From assembly GCA_023014335.1 (NCBI GenBank), contig JAECYW010000022.1, positions 248,001 to 312,000 on the forward strand: a stretch of DNA of 64,000 nt. The letters are read 5' to 3'. The translations under genes and the position numbers were made by a program. A model generated the notes under the pieces. It did not search any database and had not been told where the DNA came from. It saw only the letters and a program-made list of their open reading frames with translations. This document shows, in pieces, positions 1 through 12,143 of the stretch (positions within the stretch are counted from its first letter, which is position 1; every line of letters begins with the position of its first letter). Source of the stretch: Galerina marginata (lineage: Eukaryota; Basidiomycota; Agaricomycetes; Agaricales; Galerinaceae).

Positions 1-684
1 CAACGGCACGACTGGGTTAATTGTTGAAACCTCCAACGCTCCGGTCTCAGGAAAGTTCAATAGCAAGGACTTGAGTATCAAGACATCGAATGGCCAAATT
101 TCCGGAGTTTTTAACACCACCACCGTGTTGACTCTCTTGACCTCCAACGCCCCGATTCATGTTGCTGTCGGCTTGGAAAGCAAGGGAAAAGGCGCTACGC
201 CAGTCCTCACCGCTCGTACTAGCAATGGGTATGTCCTCGACTATAAGGTCTCTTCAGCTGCTGACGTACTTTATTCAGTATGCTTGAGGCCGATGTTAGC
301 CTGATCTCAGGTTCCAGTTCCGGTGGCTCTTTCAACGTCACCACAACAAGCTCGAACGCCCCCCTGCGCGTTACGTTCCCCGCTTCTCCCCTCAACTCCA
401 AACTGAACTTCAGCGGCTGGACATCGAATGGACGTGCAACAGCTCTCCTCAACCCTGCGTATGAAGGCGACTTCAGCCTGCAGACGTCATCCACTTTCGG
501 TGCCACTGTCCACCGCAACGCAGGCGTGGAAGACCCGACTGGAGAAGAGAGAAAGAGGCAGATTGTGTATCGCACTGTAGGAAAAGGGGTCCTCACTGGT
601 GAGATACATTGGGATACGAAACAAAAGGGTCAAGGTCTGGTTAGTCTGCGCACGTCGAATTCACCTATTGTGCTTGAGGTTTAA
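1..684 (+). CDS. TSN-repeat (DUF4097-like) surface/adhesin-type protein, 5' partial
   Basis: The 5' part lies outside the window. Visible exons are 1-228 (reading frame from base 2) and 279-684, joined across a 50-nt intron (GTATGT..TTCAG) that splits a Gly codon. The protein is built from repeats around T-S-N-(G/A) such as ETSNAP, KTSNGQISG, LTSNAPI and RTSNG, spaced like rungs of a beta-solenoid; bacterial DUF4097 putative adhesins show the same pattern. The C-terminus ends SLRTSNSPIVLEV. It aligns along its whole visible length, including the intron position, with the complete minus-strand paralog at 13800-15370. By analogy the missing N-terminus should carry a hydrophobic anchor. Family assignment is by repeat pattern only; molecular function is unknown. 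Confidence 0.7.
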
Positions 685-1246
685 ACTCGAGTAATGATTT
701 GACATTTACTGTCGATCTTGTAGTATCTTGTATGTAGTTGGTATGATGAAGCTATTATTAGTCGCCGTCTGCGTCTGTGGAGTCGTGAATATCCATTAAA
801 TTCAGCACGAGTGCGACGGCAGCTGCGAAGGAGGCAGAGGGCCTGCTGTAAACGAGGGAGAGCAGAGAGGAAACTATTTTTAGCTGACCTCCAGGGGCAC
901 TGGCCATGGAAAGAAATAAATGTCAATAACTTGACTTCCAACGTCCATGCATCACCGGCGACCAATGGTAGATTCTACTTCACTCCAATTCATTCTGCTT
1001 TAAATCACATTGAAATCCTAGGGAAATACTTAGTTTTGATCTTGGAATACAGGCCAACCGAGGTACATTACCCGTATCCCAGAAATCTCTCAGAGGCGTG
1101 GCGCAAACGAACTCAACAGCGTCCTCAACTACCATTCACCACTGCAATTCCCAGGAAGCGACGAACCGAGACTGTTACTTTCCATTCTCCTCCAAGGGAC
1201 GACCACGGCAAGGAGCGTATTTTGGTCCTAATTCTTTCCAACCGAC
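685..1246. other. Intergenic stretch, no supported gene
   Basis: About 560 bases between the TSN-repeat gene and the F-box gene. An open frame on the plus strand overlaps the F-box start, but it is Arg-rich, low in complexity and without splice or domain support. I see only 3' and 5' flanking sequence. Confidence 0.5.
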
Positions 1247-2683
1247 ATGGACGTAGAAATAAACCGAAGCCTTCCGACAGAGCTCCTATTATCTATCATC
1301 GACAGAGTTGAGCACGATGAAGACCTGCTCCTCTTAGCGACAGCATCTCGGCACCTTCACGATCTCTCACTGCCGGAGTACTTTTCGAGACTGAATTTCG
1401 ACCCAAGTTCCAAAAGCCTCTCGCTGAAATCGTTCGACGGGTGCTATAGGACCCTGTCCGGCCTTGCCATATCCCTCGACCTCGTCGGGACATCTCTGCA
1501 CGACCTTTCATACGATTTTGGGTACATCCATAATCCGGACCAAGTCATTAGGGAGGTCCGCCTATTAACGCGATACGTGGCCAAGTTATCGTCTATAGAT
1601 CAAGTCACCTTGCGACTGGCTATCTTTCCTAGGACGTCGAAGCATTGGAAAGCGGCGAACATCGTTCTGCTGCACACCATCTTGCAGAAATCATGCACGA
1701 GCATGCACATCACGACATCCCAGTTATCGTCCTTGTACGAAGAGCCAAAGTCATTACGCTCAGTAAGGCCGTCGGATTGGCTCAAAGATTATTGGCCTGC
1801 TGGAGTTGATCCTCTGACTAGCGGCGCGAAGCACCTGAAAGTGTGCTCCATCCAAACCTTTCCGACATCTCTCAGACCTTTCTATTATCACGCCCTTCAA
1901 AGTAGCGCTTCGGTACTTACTGACCTATCGTTCAAGAACTTGTTCGGTGGTGGCACCGACTGGGGAATCATGCTCGCAAACCTCCAATTTCCGCGCCTCA
2001 GCCGACTGGCGGTTACATTTGGAGTCATCCCACGAGACCCCTTCGTAAAGTTTCTTGCGAAGCATCAAAACATCCAGGAATTTCAATACCACCATATCCG
2101 ATACGACCCTCTGCCCAAACGGCCGGCACGTATTGACAAAGCTGTCTTCGAACGTCTGCACACGCTCACGACTACCCCGGAACACATTCTCAACTTCCTC
2201 CCGGCGATGGCGAGGATACCAGCCCTCACGAACATCGTCATCATGGTCGAAGCGAACTTCAGCGCTCTTGACGGTGCACTACGGTGTCTTGCATCGTGCG
2301 TGAACAAGATCACCCTCTCCCTCGAAATTACGAGGACCGGGCTCAGTTTTGGAGTTTGGTTTGATACTATCGTCCGCAATGGATTGGCGCAGGCCGGGAG
2401 GCCAGAGGCTCTTCTCCACTGTGTCGAGGAGCTGGTCATGGATAATGGAGATTGGGGATTCACGGATGACAATATCACAACTCGCCTCCCAGTGTGGCTC
2501 CGCCTGTTCCCGGCTCTCAGGGTATTGACTCTCAGAGAAGGCAGTCCGGCGTTGAGATTGACTGCTTCCCTGTCGGAAGTCCGTCCATTGCCACCATATA
2601 TTGACGCTCTCAGAGATGCTTGTCCTGGAATATACATCGAATGGCAGCACAGACACTCTGTCAATGTGCCTCTGCGTGGCTGA
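1247..2683 (+). CDS. F-box-like domain protein
   Basis: Single uninterrupted frame of 478 codons. The N-terminus (residues about 8-50) has the fungal F-box pattern: LPTELLLSIIDRV, then an acidic turn, LLLLATASRHLHDLSLPEYF and RLNFD. F-box proteins bind Skp1 and recruit substrates to SCF ubiquitin ligases. The rest is Leu-rich with irregular beta/alpha spacing (for example LTDLSFKNLF, LRVLTLREGS), consistent with a degenerate leucine-rich substrate-binding region, as in many Agaricomycete F-box proteins. The ATG is the first in frame and sits directly before the F-box. No introns, unlike most neighbours. The substrate cannot be inferred. Confidence 0.75.
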   Translation: MDVEINRSLPTELLLSIIDRVEHDEDLLLLATASRHLHDLSLPEYFSRLNFDPSSKSLSLKSFDGCYRTLSGLAISLDLVGTSLHDLSYDFGYIHNPDQVIREVRLLTRYVAKLSSIDQVTLRLAIFPRTSKHWKAANIVLLHTILQKSCTSMHITTSQLSSLYEEPKSLRSVRPSDWLKDYWPAGVDPLTSGAKHLKVCSIQTFPTSLRPFYYHALQSSASVLTDLSFKNLFGGGTDWGIMLANLQFPRLSRLAVTFGVIPRDPFVKFLAKHQNIQEFQYHHIRYDPLPKRPARIDKAVFERLHTLTTTPEHILNFLPAMARIPALTNIVIMVEANFSALDGALRCLASCVNKITLSLEITRTGLSFGVWFDTIVRNGLAQAGRPEALLHCVEELVMDNGDWGFTDDNITTRLPVWLRLFPALRVLTLREGSPALRLTASLSEVRPLPPYIDALRDACPGIYIEWQHRHSVNVPLRG

Positions 2684-3406
2684 TGGCTGTGGTCCCAGTA
2701 TCGCCAAGCACTTGTTTTGAGATCCGCCTCAGTATTCTGGGCCCATGGTGGAGCAGTCTTCTCTCAAGTTGCTGCCGTCCATGCCATCCATGGCTTGGGA
2801 GAGAGGTTGTGAAGCAATCGATATTCTTCCCCGGTCTTGGAAATTAATGAATGATGGAAGCGTGAACGCGGATGCAAATAGTCCTCATAGTACCGCCATG
2901 CCTCTCACTGGAGAATTTCCGTTCACTATCTTTCGAAATGGTTTCCAGATTAAACCGGTAAAGCCTGCCACTTGGAGTCTTAGCGACTCAGATAGTAGAT
3001 AGTTAGAAAGAAGTGGTTTAATTTGGACCGCAATTATTTCGCAAAATTGTTTGTGATCGCCCGGCTATGCCGGCAATCATATATCCGTAATCCGACACTC
3101 GGAACGCGTTCTCAACTTCGTTCTTGACCTGCACGGCGATTCACTGTTCACCTATGTATCTTGACCTCATCGCCTTCAATAAGGATGTCTATTTTCCTGT
3201 GCTATTCTAGAGGCCCCTTTCCTATTACTTGAGTATACATACCTTGAAGAAGCAATTCCGAAGAGCTTTGACAATGGATTGCGGTGCCTGAATGCTTTTT
3301 GTACTGGTACCTCTGTCAAGTTTCAACGCCAAGGTCAAATCTCGATTTTTAAAGGCCTCTTTCACCAGTAACTGATGTCTCTGCCCATACCTCATCTACC
3401 AACCAA
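2684..3406. other. Intergenic; left end of the duplicated block from about 3053
   Basis: No gene supported. From about 3053 (gatcgcccggct) the sequence has a diverged counterpart upstream of the second DUF6535 copy (from about 6031), including a shared stretch near 3250-3290 (aattccgaag..attgcggtgcctg). It is therefore the promoter half of the duplication unit. Confidence 0.5.
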
Positions 3407-5626
3407 ATGGCTGAGCCGATAGCAGATTCCCTTAGGTTCAATGCAGAAGTCAGTGACCCTACCATTATTTCATTTGTTCTTTTCTTACTAGTCCCCAAGG
3501 ACCCGAAAATATGGGGCTGTGGTAACCCACTAAATGCAGCGTATAAGTATCCTATGCCTGAGCCGACTGGGGATCCATGGGAGAGACTACTTGTGCCGCT
3601 CTTGAAGAAGGACAAAGCACAATGCGATGCTTGGAAGGACGAGGTGCAGAATCTCTTGATCTTCGTGAGTCTTCAGAGTACATCGAAAAACTGGCGCTAA
3701 AACGACGTATTCAAACTCCAAGGCCGGTCTCTTTTCCGCCGTTGTAACGGCCTTTGTCATCGACTCATACAAAGGACTCAAGGCGGATCCCAATGACAAG
3801 ATGATTGATTTGCTCTCCAGAATAGCGACACGCGCCGAAAATCCCCTGAACACAACTGCAACCCTACCTCCTGTGGAAAGAACATTTTCTCCTCCATCGT
3901 TCGTCATTCGACTCAACACGTTCTGGTTCCTTAGTCTCGTGCTCAGTCTCAGCACTGTCCTACTCGGGATTATCTCACTTCAGTGGCTGCGGGAACACCA
4001 GCGTTACGACGGGATCACATTCAAACAATCCTACGCGATATTCCACCTGCGAGCGGAGGCATTACAGAAGTGGTATGTCCCGCAACTCTTCGCTTCTTTG
4101 CCCTTGCTGCTTCAAGGCGCCCTCGTTCTCTTTTTCGTGGGGTTGGCTGAATTCCTATTATCTCTTGGACACAAAGTCGCCGCGCCCATCGTCATCTTAA
4201 TAGTCATCACGCTCCTCATCCTCTTTGGAACAACGCTACTACCCACACTCCAGGCATTCCCGCTGTACATCCCATATCTAAAGCTTCATAAAACTGGTGC
4301 TCCTGCACAATGTCCTTACAAATCCCCTCAGTCCCAAGCCTTCCGTGCTCTATCGGGCGCCATCCTTTGGCTGTGGTCTAAAACCGTCACCCGAGTTCTC
4401 TACCATCCCATCATTTGGTTACGAAACCAATTTTTTGATAACAGCCAACACAATGACAAAAGAAAGTATCTCCTGCCCTTCGACGACATCCTCGTGGTGT
4501 GGAACAAAAAGACATGGATCGAATTTGATTTGGCGTGGTTGGATGTACGAGACAATTACTTGACGACTGGACAAGGGATCCACGCGGCCACGACATTCCC
4601 GTTGCATGTCCCCCTCTACGACATTGTTAGCGGCCTCGGTACTGCCATAAAGGAACACGGAGCCGAAGATTCCGTAGCATTTGTCCCCACAGTCTATCAT
4701 TGCTTCCAAGAGATAGCCCAAAACACGCATGACATTCATCACTGGCAGTATCCCTATCAGCGACATTTTCAGGCTCTCGTCAAACGCTTCCTCAAGCGCG
4801 GTACGTTCGGATACATATCGGACGTCATTGATGGGGAAAATGCTGACCTCCTCTTCGATGAAAATAATCTCGCGTTTCTTACTGTTATGATCAACAACCG
4901 TAATTTGGAATCAATTGTCCCCAAAACCACTCACTTCCATGAATTGCACCTTCGGATCTTAGGCTTCGTTACCCTGTATCCTAGGAAGCTCTTGAGAGAG
5001 CCGTCTGGACAAAATTTCCCCTATGTGGTCAAATTCGATCATCCTGGCATGGTCGCGGGTTGGGATAAACCAACATTGGAAGGTAGTCGTTCTACAATCA
5101 CCTATCCTCGTCCGCAGCTGATATAATAGTATTGGTTTTAGTCTTTTCGAACCAATGGGCATCAACATTTTACACGTTCTTCAAGGCATTCACAGTGGAC
5201 TTCATATCAGAAAAAACCGTGGTGCAAAGTTTTCATGCACATGAGCTCTCCAAGAACTTCATCCGGGGCGGTATAACACGTTTAAAGCATATCCACGAAG
5301 CCAAGGTCGATCCAACCCTCGTCGCCGATTGTCTTGTTGCAACAATAAATGTTTGCACCACCACTCTGAACACTCATATGGCCGATCCAGAGTCAAAGCG
5401 GAGACCTGACCTGTTATTCTCTGCGTCATCTTCTTTGGCATCATACATGCAGAGTCAATCTTGGATTCCTGACAGTGTTTACACTGCCCTCAGTCAACTT
5501 GGGCCGGTTCTTGTACGCTATGGGCAATTCGTTGACAATTTGGAAAAGAATCATGGTCAAAGGTTCGAACATGTTTTACTCTCTAAATTGCACCGCCATA
5601 ATGACCTTTCGATGGTTGAGCAGTAG
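3407..5626 (+). CDS. DUF6535 multi-pass membrane protein, copy A (C-terminus altered by indel)
   Basis: Exons 3407-3448, 3500-3664, 3723-5082 and 5142-5626 give 683 aa. Introns are 51, 58 and 59 nt, identical in position and length to copy B. The DUF6535 hallmark region starts at WERLLVPLLKKDKAQCDAW, continues through AGLFSAVVTAFVIDSY, then three strongly hydrophobic segments (WFLSLVLSLSTVLLGIISL, LPLLLQGALVLFFVGLAEF, PIVILIVITLLILFGTTLL) separated by the conserved QWLREHQRYD. The long soluble C-terminal half is alpha-helical in character. The family is expanded in Agaricomycetes and has no known function. Relative to copy B a net loss of 2 nt near 5603-5616 shifts the frame, so the protein stops at 5626, whereas the homologous tail frame runs to 5699. 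Confidence 0.85.
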
Positions 5627-6380
5627 ACTGAAATATGTCCCGCCGCAAGACGCTCAAAAGACTGACGTCGATATCGTCTCAGCCTCTGGCAGCGACTGAT
5701 CGTAAATGCTGCTTTTGCATCAATTTTCTTCTTTCCTTACGAAACAAACCTGTTCTGCATCAGTCTGAGATTTTCCATTGCACCATGACATGTACGACAT
5801 ATGTGGCTTTCGTATTTTATCACTTTTCTTGTTTGCTTTTGGTTTGCTTACTTATGTAACAGAACATTTTTCTCATTTTTTCAACACATTTCAGTGACCG
5901 AAATTGGGGTAGATGCTCGAATAGACGTCGTCGGTCGATGGTGGCTACTATATCTGTGTTCCGACAGCCTGTCTTGGTAAAGTAGGTGCCGTCAAAGTTA
6001 TGCAGAAACTGCAGGTTTGAACAGCAGACTGATCGCCCGGCTACTACCGGGTAATCATTATAATCAGTCCTGCCACCGAAACACCTTTCACTTTTCTCTC
6101 CTCCACTCATTCATCTGTCCACAACCACAATAAGTAACACAAGTTTACTTGTCTGATCATCTTCCATTGGGATGACTACTTTGACACCAAGGCTATTCTC
6201 GAAGTTCCCTATCATATTATACCAAGAAGGAATAATTCCGAAGGCAATGGGTTGCGGTGCCTGCCTGTCAACTGCACGCCGGAATTCAGGAAAGCAGCTC
6301 ATAGGTTCTCGAATCCTAGATACCTCCTTCATAAAGAGCGGTTAAAATTTCTGGCCACATCTTACCAATCCACCCACCAA

Positions 6381-8690
6381 ATGGCTGAGGGCGTAACGGA
6401 ATCTCTGAGGTTCAATGCAGAGGTGAGAGACTCGCATTTCCACCAACCACTCGTTACTTATCTGTTTTGGTAGGACCCGAAGGTATGGAAGTGCGGTAAT
6501 CCTCAAAATGCGGAGTACAAGTACCCTATGCCTGAGCCTACCGAAGACCCTTGGGAGAGACTACTTGTGCCGCTCTTGAAGAAAGATAGAGCACAATGCG
6601 ATGCATGGAAAGACGAAGTGCAGAACCTCTTAATCTTCGTGAGTCTTCCGATTACATTCAGAAACGGGCGCTAAAACGACCTGTTGAAACACCAAGGCCG
6701 GTCTCTTCTCTGCCGTTGTGACGGCTTTTGTCATCGACTCATACAAGGGACTCAAGGCGGATCCTAACGACAAGATGATTGATCTGCTCTCCAGGATAGC
6801 GACACGCGCCGAAAATCCCCTAAACACAACTGCAACCCTACCTCCTGTGGAAAGAACATTCTCTCCTCCGTCCTTTGTTATTCGACTCAACACCTTTTGG
6901 TTCCTTAGTCTCGTGCTCAGTCTCAGCACTGTCCTACTCGGGATTATCTCACTTCAGTGGCTGCGGGAACACCAACGGTACGACGGGATCACATTCAAAC
7001 AATCCTACGCGATATTTCACATGCGGGCAGAGGCGCTGCGGAAGTGGTATGTTCCACAACTCCTCGCTTCTTTGCCCTTGCTGCTTCAAGGTGCCCTAGT
7101 TCTCTTTTTCATAGGGTTGGTTGAATTCCTATTATCTCTTGGACACAAAGTCGCCATACCCATCATCATTTTAATCATCATTACGCTCCTCATACTCATT
7201 GGAACGACGCTACTGCCCACACTTCAAGCGTTCCCGCTGTACATTCCATATCTAAAGCTCCATAAAGCTGGCGCCCCTGCGCAATGTCCCTACAAATCTC
7301 CTCAATCCCAAGCTTTCCGTGCTATGTCGGGTGTCATCCTTTGGATATGGTCTAAAACCGTCACCCGAGTTCTCTACCATCCCATCATTTGGTCACGAAA
7401 CCGATTTTTCCACAACGGCCAACAAGATGACCAAAGAAAGTGGCTCCTGCCCCTCGAAGACATCCTCGTGGTGTGGAATAAAAAGACATGGATTGAATTT
7501 GATTTGGCGTGGTTGGATGTACGGGACAATTACTTGACGACTGGGCAAGGGATTCACGCGGCCACGACATTCCCGTTGCACGTCCCCCTCTACGACATCG
7601 TTAACGGTCTCGGTACTGCCATAAAGGAACACGGAGTCGAAGATTCTATAACATTTGTCCCAACGGTCTACCATTGCTTCCAAGAGATAGCCCAAAACAC
7701 ACATGACATTCATCACTGGCAGTATCCCTATCAGCGTCACCTTCAGGCTCTCGTCAAACGTTTCCTCAAGCGCGGTACGTTTGGATACATATCGGACGTC
7801 ATTGATGGGGAAAATGCCGACCTCCTCTTCGATGAAAATAATCTCGCCTTCCTCACTGTTATGATCAACAACCGTAACTTGGAAGAAATTGTCCCCAGAA
7901 CTACTCATTTCCACGAACTGCAACTTCGAGTATTAGGATTCTTTACCCTTTTCCCCACGAAACTCTTGAAAGAGCCATCCGGGCAAAATTTCCCCTATGT
8001 AATCAAATTTGACCATCCTGGTATGGTCACTGATTGGGGTAAACCGGCGTTGGAAGGTAATTATTCAACCATCACTTATCGTCGTCCGCGGCTGGTCTAA
8101 CGGAATTGGTTATAGACTTTGCGATCCAATGGGCATCAACATTTTACATGTTCTTCAAGGCGTTCACAAACGATTTCATACCAGAAAAAGTCTTGGTGCA
8201 GAGCTTCCATGCACACGGGATCTCGAAGGACTTCATCTGGGGCGGTATAACACGATTAAAGCACATCCACGAAGCCAAAATCGATTCGACCCTCGTCGCC
8301 GATTGTCTTGTTGCGACCATAAATGTTTGCACTACGACTCTGAATACTCATATGGCCGATCCGGAGTCTACGCGGAGACCTGACCTATTATTCTCGGCAG
8401 CGTCTTCTTTTGCATCATACATGCAAAGTCAATCTTGGATTCCTGACAGTGTTTACACTGCCCTCAGTCAACTTGGGCCAGTTCTTATACGCTATGGGCA
8501 AGTCGTCGATGATTTGGAGAAGAATCACGGCCAAAGGTTCGAACATGGTTTACCCTCTAACTTGCATTGCCATAATGACGCTTTCGTTTGGTTGAGCAGT
8601 AGAATGAAATATGTATCGCCGCAAGACGCTCACGACACCGACGCCGATACCGTCTCAGTCTTTGGCAGCTCAGAAGCTGAAAGCGGCTGA
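6381..8690 (+). CDS. DUF6535 multi-pass membrane protein, copy B
   Basis: Exons 6381-6422, 6474-6638, 6697-8056 and 8116-8690 give 713 aa. Intron 3 (59 nt, GTAATT..TATAG) carries a clear CTAAC branch point in place of a readable exon. It has the same architecture as copy A: short N-terminus MAEGVTESLRFNAE, WERLLVPLLKKD signature, three membrane segments around residues 80-260, then a large hydrophilic domain. Exon 3 is 1,360 nt in both copies. Differences are scattered substitutions, many at third positions, which suggests an older duplication still under protein-level constraint. This copy retains the full C-terminus (SSRMKYVSPQDA..), so it is the better reference. Function unknown; membrane location inferred from the hydrophobic segments. 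Confidence 0.87.
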
Positions 8691-8995
8691 GTTGCTACCT
8701 TTCTATTATTCCCATCTTCTCTTACGAAAATGAACCTGTTCAGTCCGAGATTCTCCATCACAACGTTGTTGTGGCTTTCGCGCATGTTTATTTATTTTCC
8801 TGTTTACTTACTCTGTGTAACTGAATACTGAATGTGAAGCTTATTTTTCCACCACATGCTTGCAGCGCCCATGCAAGAGGACATTTGAATATGTTTCACT
8901 GTGGCAGTACGTTCTGTAACGGAAATTAAGGTGGATGCCCGAATAGACGTCGATGGTGGCTTGACCTGTGTTCCGACAGCTTGTCTCGGTAAGTG

Positions 8996-9899
8996 CTCAT
9001 GTGCATCCATGTCAGCCTTTCGGTGCTGATCAGCTGAAGATTGTGGCTCCGTTGATCGAGAGGAATGTAAGGGTTGAAGCGCGTACGGCATCCCGTTGTA
9101 ATCTATCAGTCGGGCAGCGCACTGATTCTCACTACTGACTCGCCTCCGTGACCTCAGGCTGTCTCTTCCGCGAATCAAGTGATCAATGCCCCTCACTGGC
9201 TTGAGCTGACTCGGTGTAAACGACTCCCAGGACCTTAGAACTGCGGACACGACCCAGGCGGCCACCAGAAAGTCGTTCCTCATTCTCATTAACACCGCAT
9301 ACCCAAGTAAGTAAGTACTTAAGTTAATGGTCAATGTTGTGCCTACCAACCGGCCGACTCTGCACATTAAACATCGCAACCGTTCGCACCGGAACGGATT
9401 GGGAACGGACAGCTGATAATTAACCCTCACATGCATGTCATGTTATTGACAGATTCAAGCGAAACGCTCGACTGAAATATACACAGTTCCAGTTGTCAAC
9501 GGTACCAGACGTGTTGGTGTGTTGTCGCATTGCAAATGTACTACACTACTATGCTACTAATACTTAGAATACATGTACAAAATTTGAGTGGTGAGCGTCC
9601 AGACTACAAGTAACAACAAATGCCAACTTCAGGGCATTATTGAAGTCCGTGATACAAGATGGGTGAGTGAGTGGCAGAGGTATCATACATGCTGGAACCA
9701 AGAAAAAACTGAAAGCCTTTTGAGTAAAGAACGCGGACAGCATCGTGAACGAAAAGGGCGCAATGGTGGTGGTGATTTACAATTGGGTTGGCTGGGAGAT
9801 AAGGGTATACAGCTACCGAGGACCACTATTCGCCATCGCCAAGTTAATTAAGGAGATCGTCCAAAAGGAAGTTGACATACCAACAAGAAAAAACGTTTT
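8996..9899. other. Intergenic, no supported gene
   Basis: About 0.9 kb after the second duplication unit. Open frames on both strands here lack splice support or family resemblance. The plus-strand frame near 9745-9945 looks somewhat protein-like (IYNWVGWEIRVYSYRG) but overlaps the 3' end of the minus-strand gene and has no recognisable context. Confidence 0.4.
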
Positions 9900-10902
9900 T
9901 CATGGGGCGGGCGCTCTCACGAAAGTCAAGCTGGCGGGCAGATGAGAGCAAAAGGCGGCAATACGAGTCGACATGGTTTTCCGATGCTGAGGTGCTCGGG
10001 TGGGGAAGAAACCCACGGATTCTTTTGGATCTGGAGAGGCGAAACGAGATTCGAAGAACATGAACGAGGTCGCATTGCCGTCGCTAAAGTATAGGCTCTG
10101 CGTCGCATTCTAGTATTAAAAGCAACGTTAGCATTAATGTTTTCGGAAGAATGGCCACGCAGCAACCACGATGTGCACAAGAGGGGGAGAAGAAGAAGGA
10201 GGAGATTAAAATATACTCACATCTGGCGAAAACTCTCCCACTGTTTGCAGGCCCGACGAAAGACCGTTTCCAAGTATAGTTTGCGACGTGTCTTCCTCGT
10301 CAAATGTCTTGCATTCGTCAGAATCTGTATCGGAATCGTCGGAGGAAGAGCTGGTAACCAGTGGGGAACGTGCCCGTCGTCTTCGGCTGCCGCCTCTCAA
10401 CGGTATAGAAGTGGAGGTAGAAGCGTGTTCAGAATGTGAATGACCAGTCGTATCTGCCCAGCAGGCATCGGAGAAAGCGCTTAGTGGCGAGTAAATGAGA
10501 GTGTCATCAAGACCGTTCAAACATGATGGATCGAAGCCAAAATCGAGGGTAGTGGGGTCGAAAACCGCGGATAGAGATATAGAGATTTCCATAACGGTAT
10601 CAGAATCGCTGGGTTTCGAAACATCGCTGGGGAACTGGGAATGTGGCGAAGTTGGTTGGGTGCTCATCATGGCCGACCATGACAGAAGTTCTGGGAACAA
10701 GTCTGTGTTTATCGTCGAGACGCTGAAGCGGCTGTCTTCAATCTGCAAAATAAAATGGTTAGATCGTTCTGGGATGCATTATTTGGGATATTGATCATAC
10801 TTTAATAACTGCCTGAGCTCCAAGCGCCTGGTGGTTCTTTGATGAAAGTGGTAGTGCGGAGAGCCATGTTTCGTTGACAGGGGTTCGAGATACGTGGAGC
10901 AT
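9900..10902 (-). CDS. Hypothetical protein with acidic/Ser-rich middle
   Basis: Model: exons 10902-10801, 10742-10221 and 10109-9900, giving 277 aa. Intron 1 is 58 nt (GTATGA..TTGCAG with CTAAC); intron 2 is 111 nt (GTGAGT..TACTAG with CTAAC). Both are phase 0 and every exon stays open. The N-terminus reads MLHVSRTPVNETWLSALPL. The middle is Ser/Thr/Asp-rich with a basic patch GGSRRRRARSP followed by SSSSDDSDTDSDE, a possible nuclear localisation or CK2-type phosphorylation region. The last exon reads SLYFSDGNATSFMFFESRF. The frame is also open upstream of the chosen ATG (..SENCRIT), so a further 5' exon is likely. I do not recognise the family. Confidence 0.55.
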
Positions 10903-12143
10903 CGTTATTCTACAATTTTCGGAGGGGGATGGGTGGCAAGCCACTAACGTTGGGAGGCAAGGGGGAAGGATGAAAAGGAAACGACGCCGCTGAGGAGCTT
11001 ACTCCATTTTATGGAAGGAGGTTTGGTAAGGAAACCGTCCCTTTTGTTGCAACCCTCCCAGAATTGGCCCGATCTGCTTGACACCCCGGATGGAGTTTAA
11101 CCCACAATTGATTACGATTGGTTGCGCCGGATTTCTTCGGCAACTTTAAAGATAGCCTCACGTGTTCCTCGTTCAGGTCCTCCAGGAAATTCTTCCGGCG
11201 GGCACACAGTCCTTCAAGGTCAGCATACTTAGTTTTAACCATTTTGGCAAGGAATGGCGCGCTAGGGTTTTGTTTGACGGAAAGGGCGGCAGGGTTATGG
11301 AAGAGCGATAGGCGTCTCCACCCTTCCGACAAATGGGGTCAGGATACTATTTTCTGGGCCAGCCTGCTGCGAACCCGAGGCGGCGACGTAGACAAATCAC
11401 CGATGCTTATTTCTGTAGCAGGGTGATCATGGGTACCATGGAGGTTCCTGGTACTGGCCGTCCCCAGCAGTCGGTAGTCAGAGCGTAAATATTCAAGTGG
11501 ATCTCACCGCAGTCCGAACGGAGGCTTACTGAAGACAGAGGCATGTGGTAAATAGTTGAATCTTGAGCTTCAGACAGAATTTTTAGCGATGTTAAAAGGT
11601 AATGTTTGGAGAAAAAGATAGCCTATCTGGGTTCCATGCCTCGTGTCAACCTAAAGGCGAATTCGCGGCGAGAAATCCGCTGACATCCGTCAGTTGGGTG
11701 GATTACCTGGACAGGTATAAAATAGGCGTGGCAATCCGTAGTCCAGCCTTGTCTACTACTTCATCGCTTAGGCCATATCCAGGAGGCATGGAACGTTGGA
11801 TTTGGCCAGGAATCAGGATGTACGGATTCTAGTTTTCCTAAATGGCGACGTGACTCCATACGAAGGTGCGATTAGGCGAATTGAAAATTCTCAAGGCGAT
11901 TGACTCGATGAGAATCGCAAAGTAGTCCGATACCTGTATACCTTTACGTTTGCGAAAAATATGAAGGTGTTGAACGTTCGTTCAAATATGGATGACGTCT
12001 AAGAAAGCGGTATTCTAAAAATAGCTTCGGCAAGATCACTCAATTAAATTGCGTTGATGCCAGATGGTGTTGGAGGAAAGCTGGACAAGAGAACATATAA
12101 ACCAGAAGGCAGCGACATTTGCGAGAATTTATTTGACCCTTGA
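10903..12143. other. Possible 5' exon region (minus), otherwise no gene
   Basis: On the minus strand around 11239-11113 a coding-like stretch reads MVKTKYADLEGLCARRKNF then a charged helix. It could be an upstream exon of the 9900-10902 gene or a small gene of its own; I could not find a single convincing splice. The remainder (11340-12143) shows nothing I can support. Confidence 0.3.

Larger units (their letters stand above)
3053..8995 (+). repeat. Tandem segmental duplication of about 3 kb carrying the DUF6535 gene
   Basis: Unit 1 is about 3053-5980, unit 2 about 6031-8995. The match extends beyond the gene on both sides. Upstream both contain gatcgcccggct and aattccgaag..attgcggtgcctg or a close variant. 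Downstream both contain gaatagacgtcg and gtgttccgacag followed by ctgtctt or ttgtctc. Coding parts are much better conserved than flanks. Confidence 0.75.

Noticed and set aside
811..1311. 166-codon plus-strand frame upstream of the F-box gene
   Set aside because: Arg-rich, no family resemblance, overlaps the F-box start in another frame.
2083..2707. Long minus-strand frames inside the F-box gene
   Set aside because: Antisense shadows of a continuous coding frame with an N-terminal F-box.
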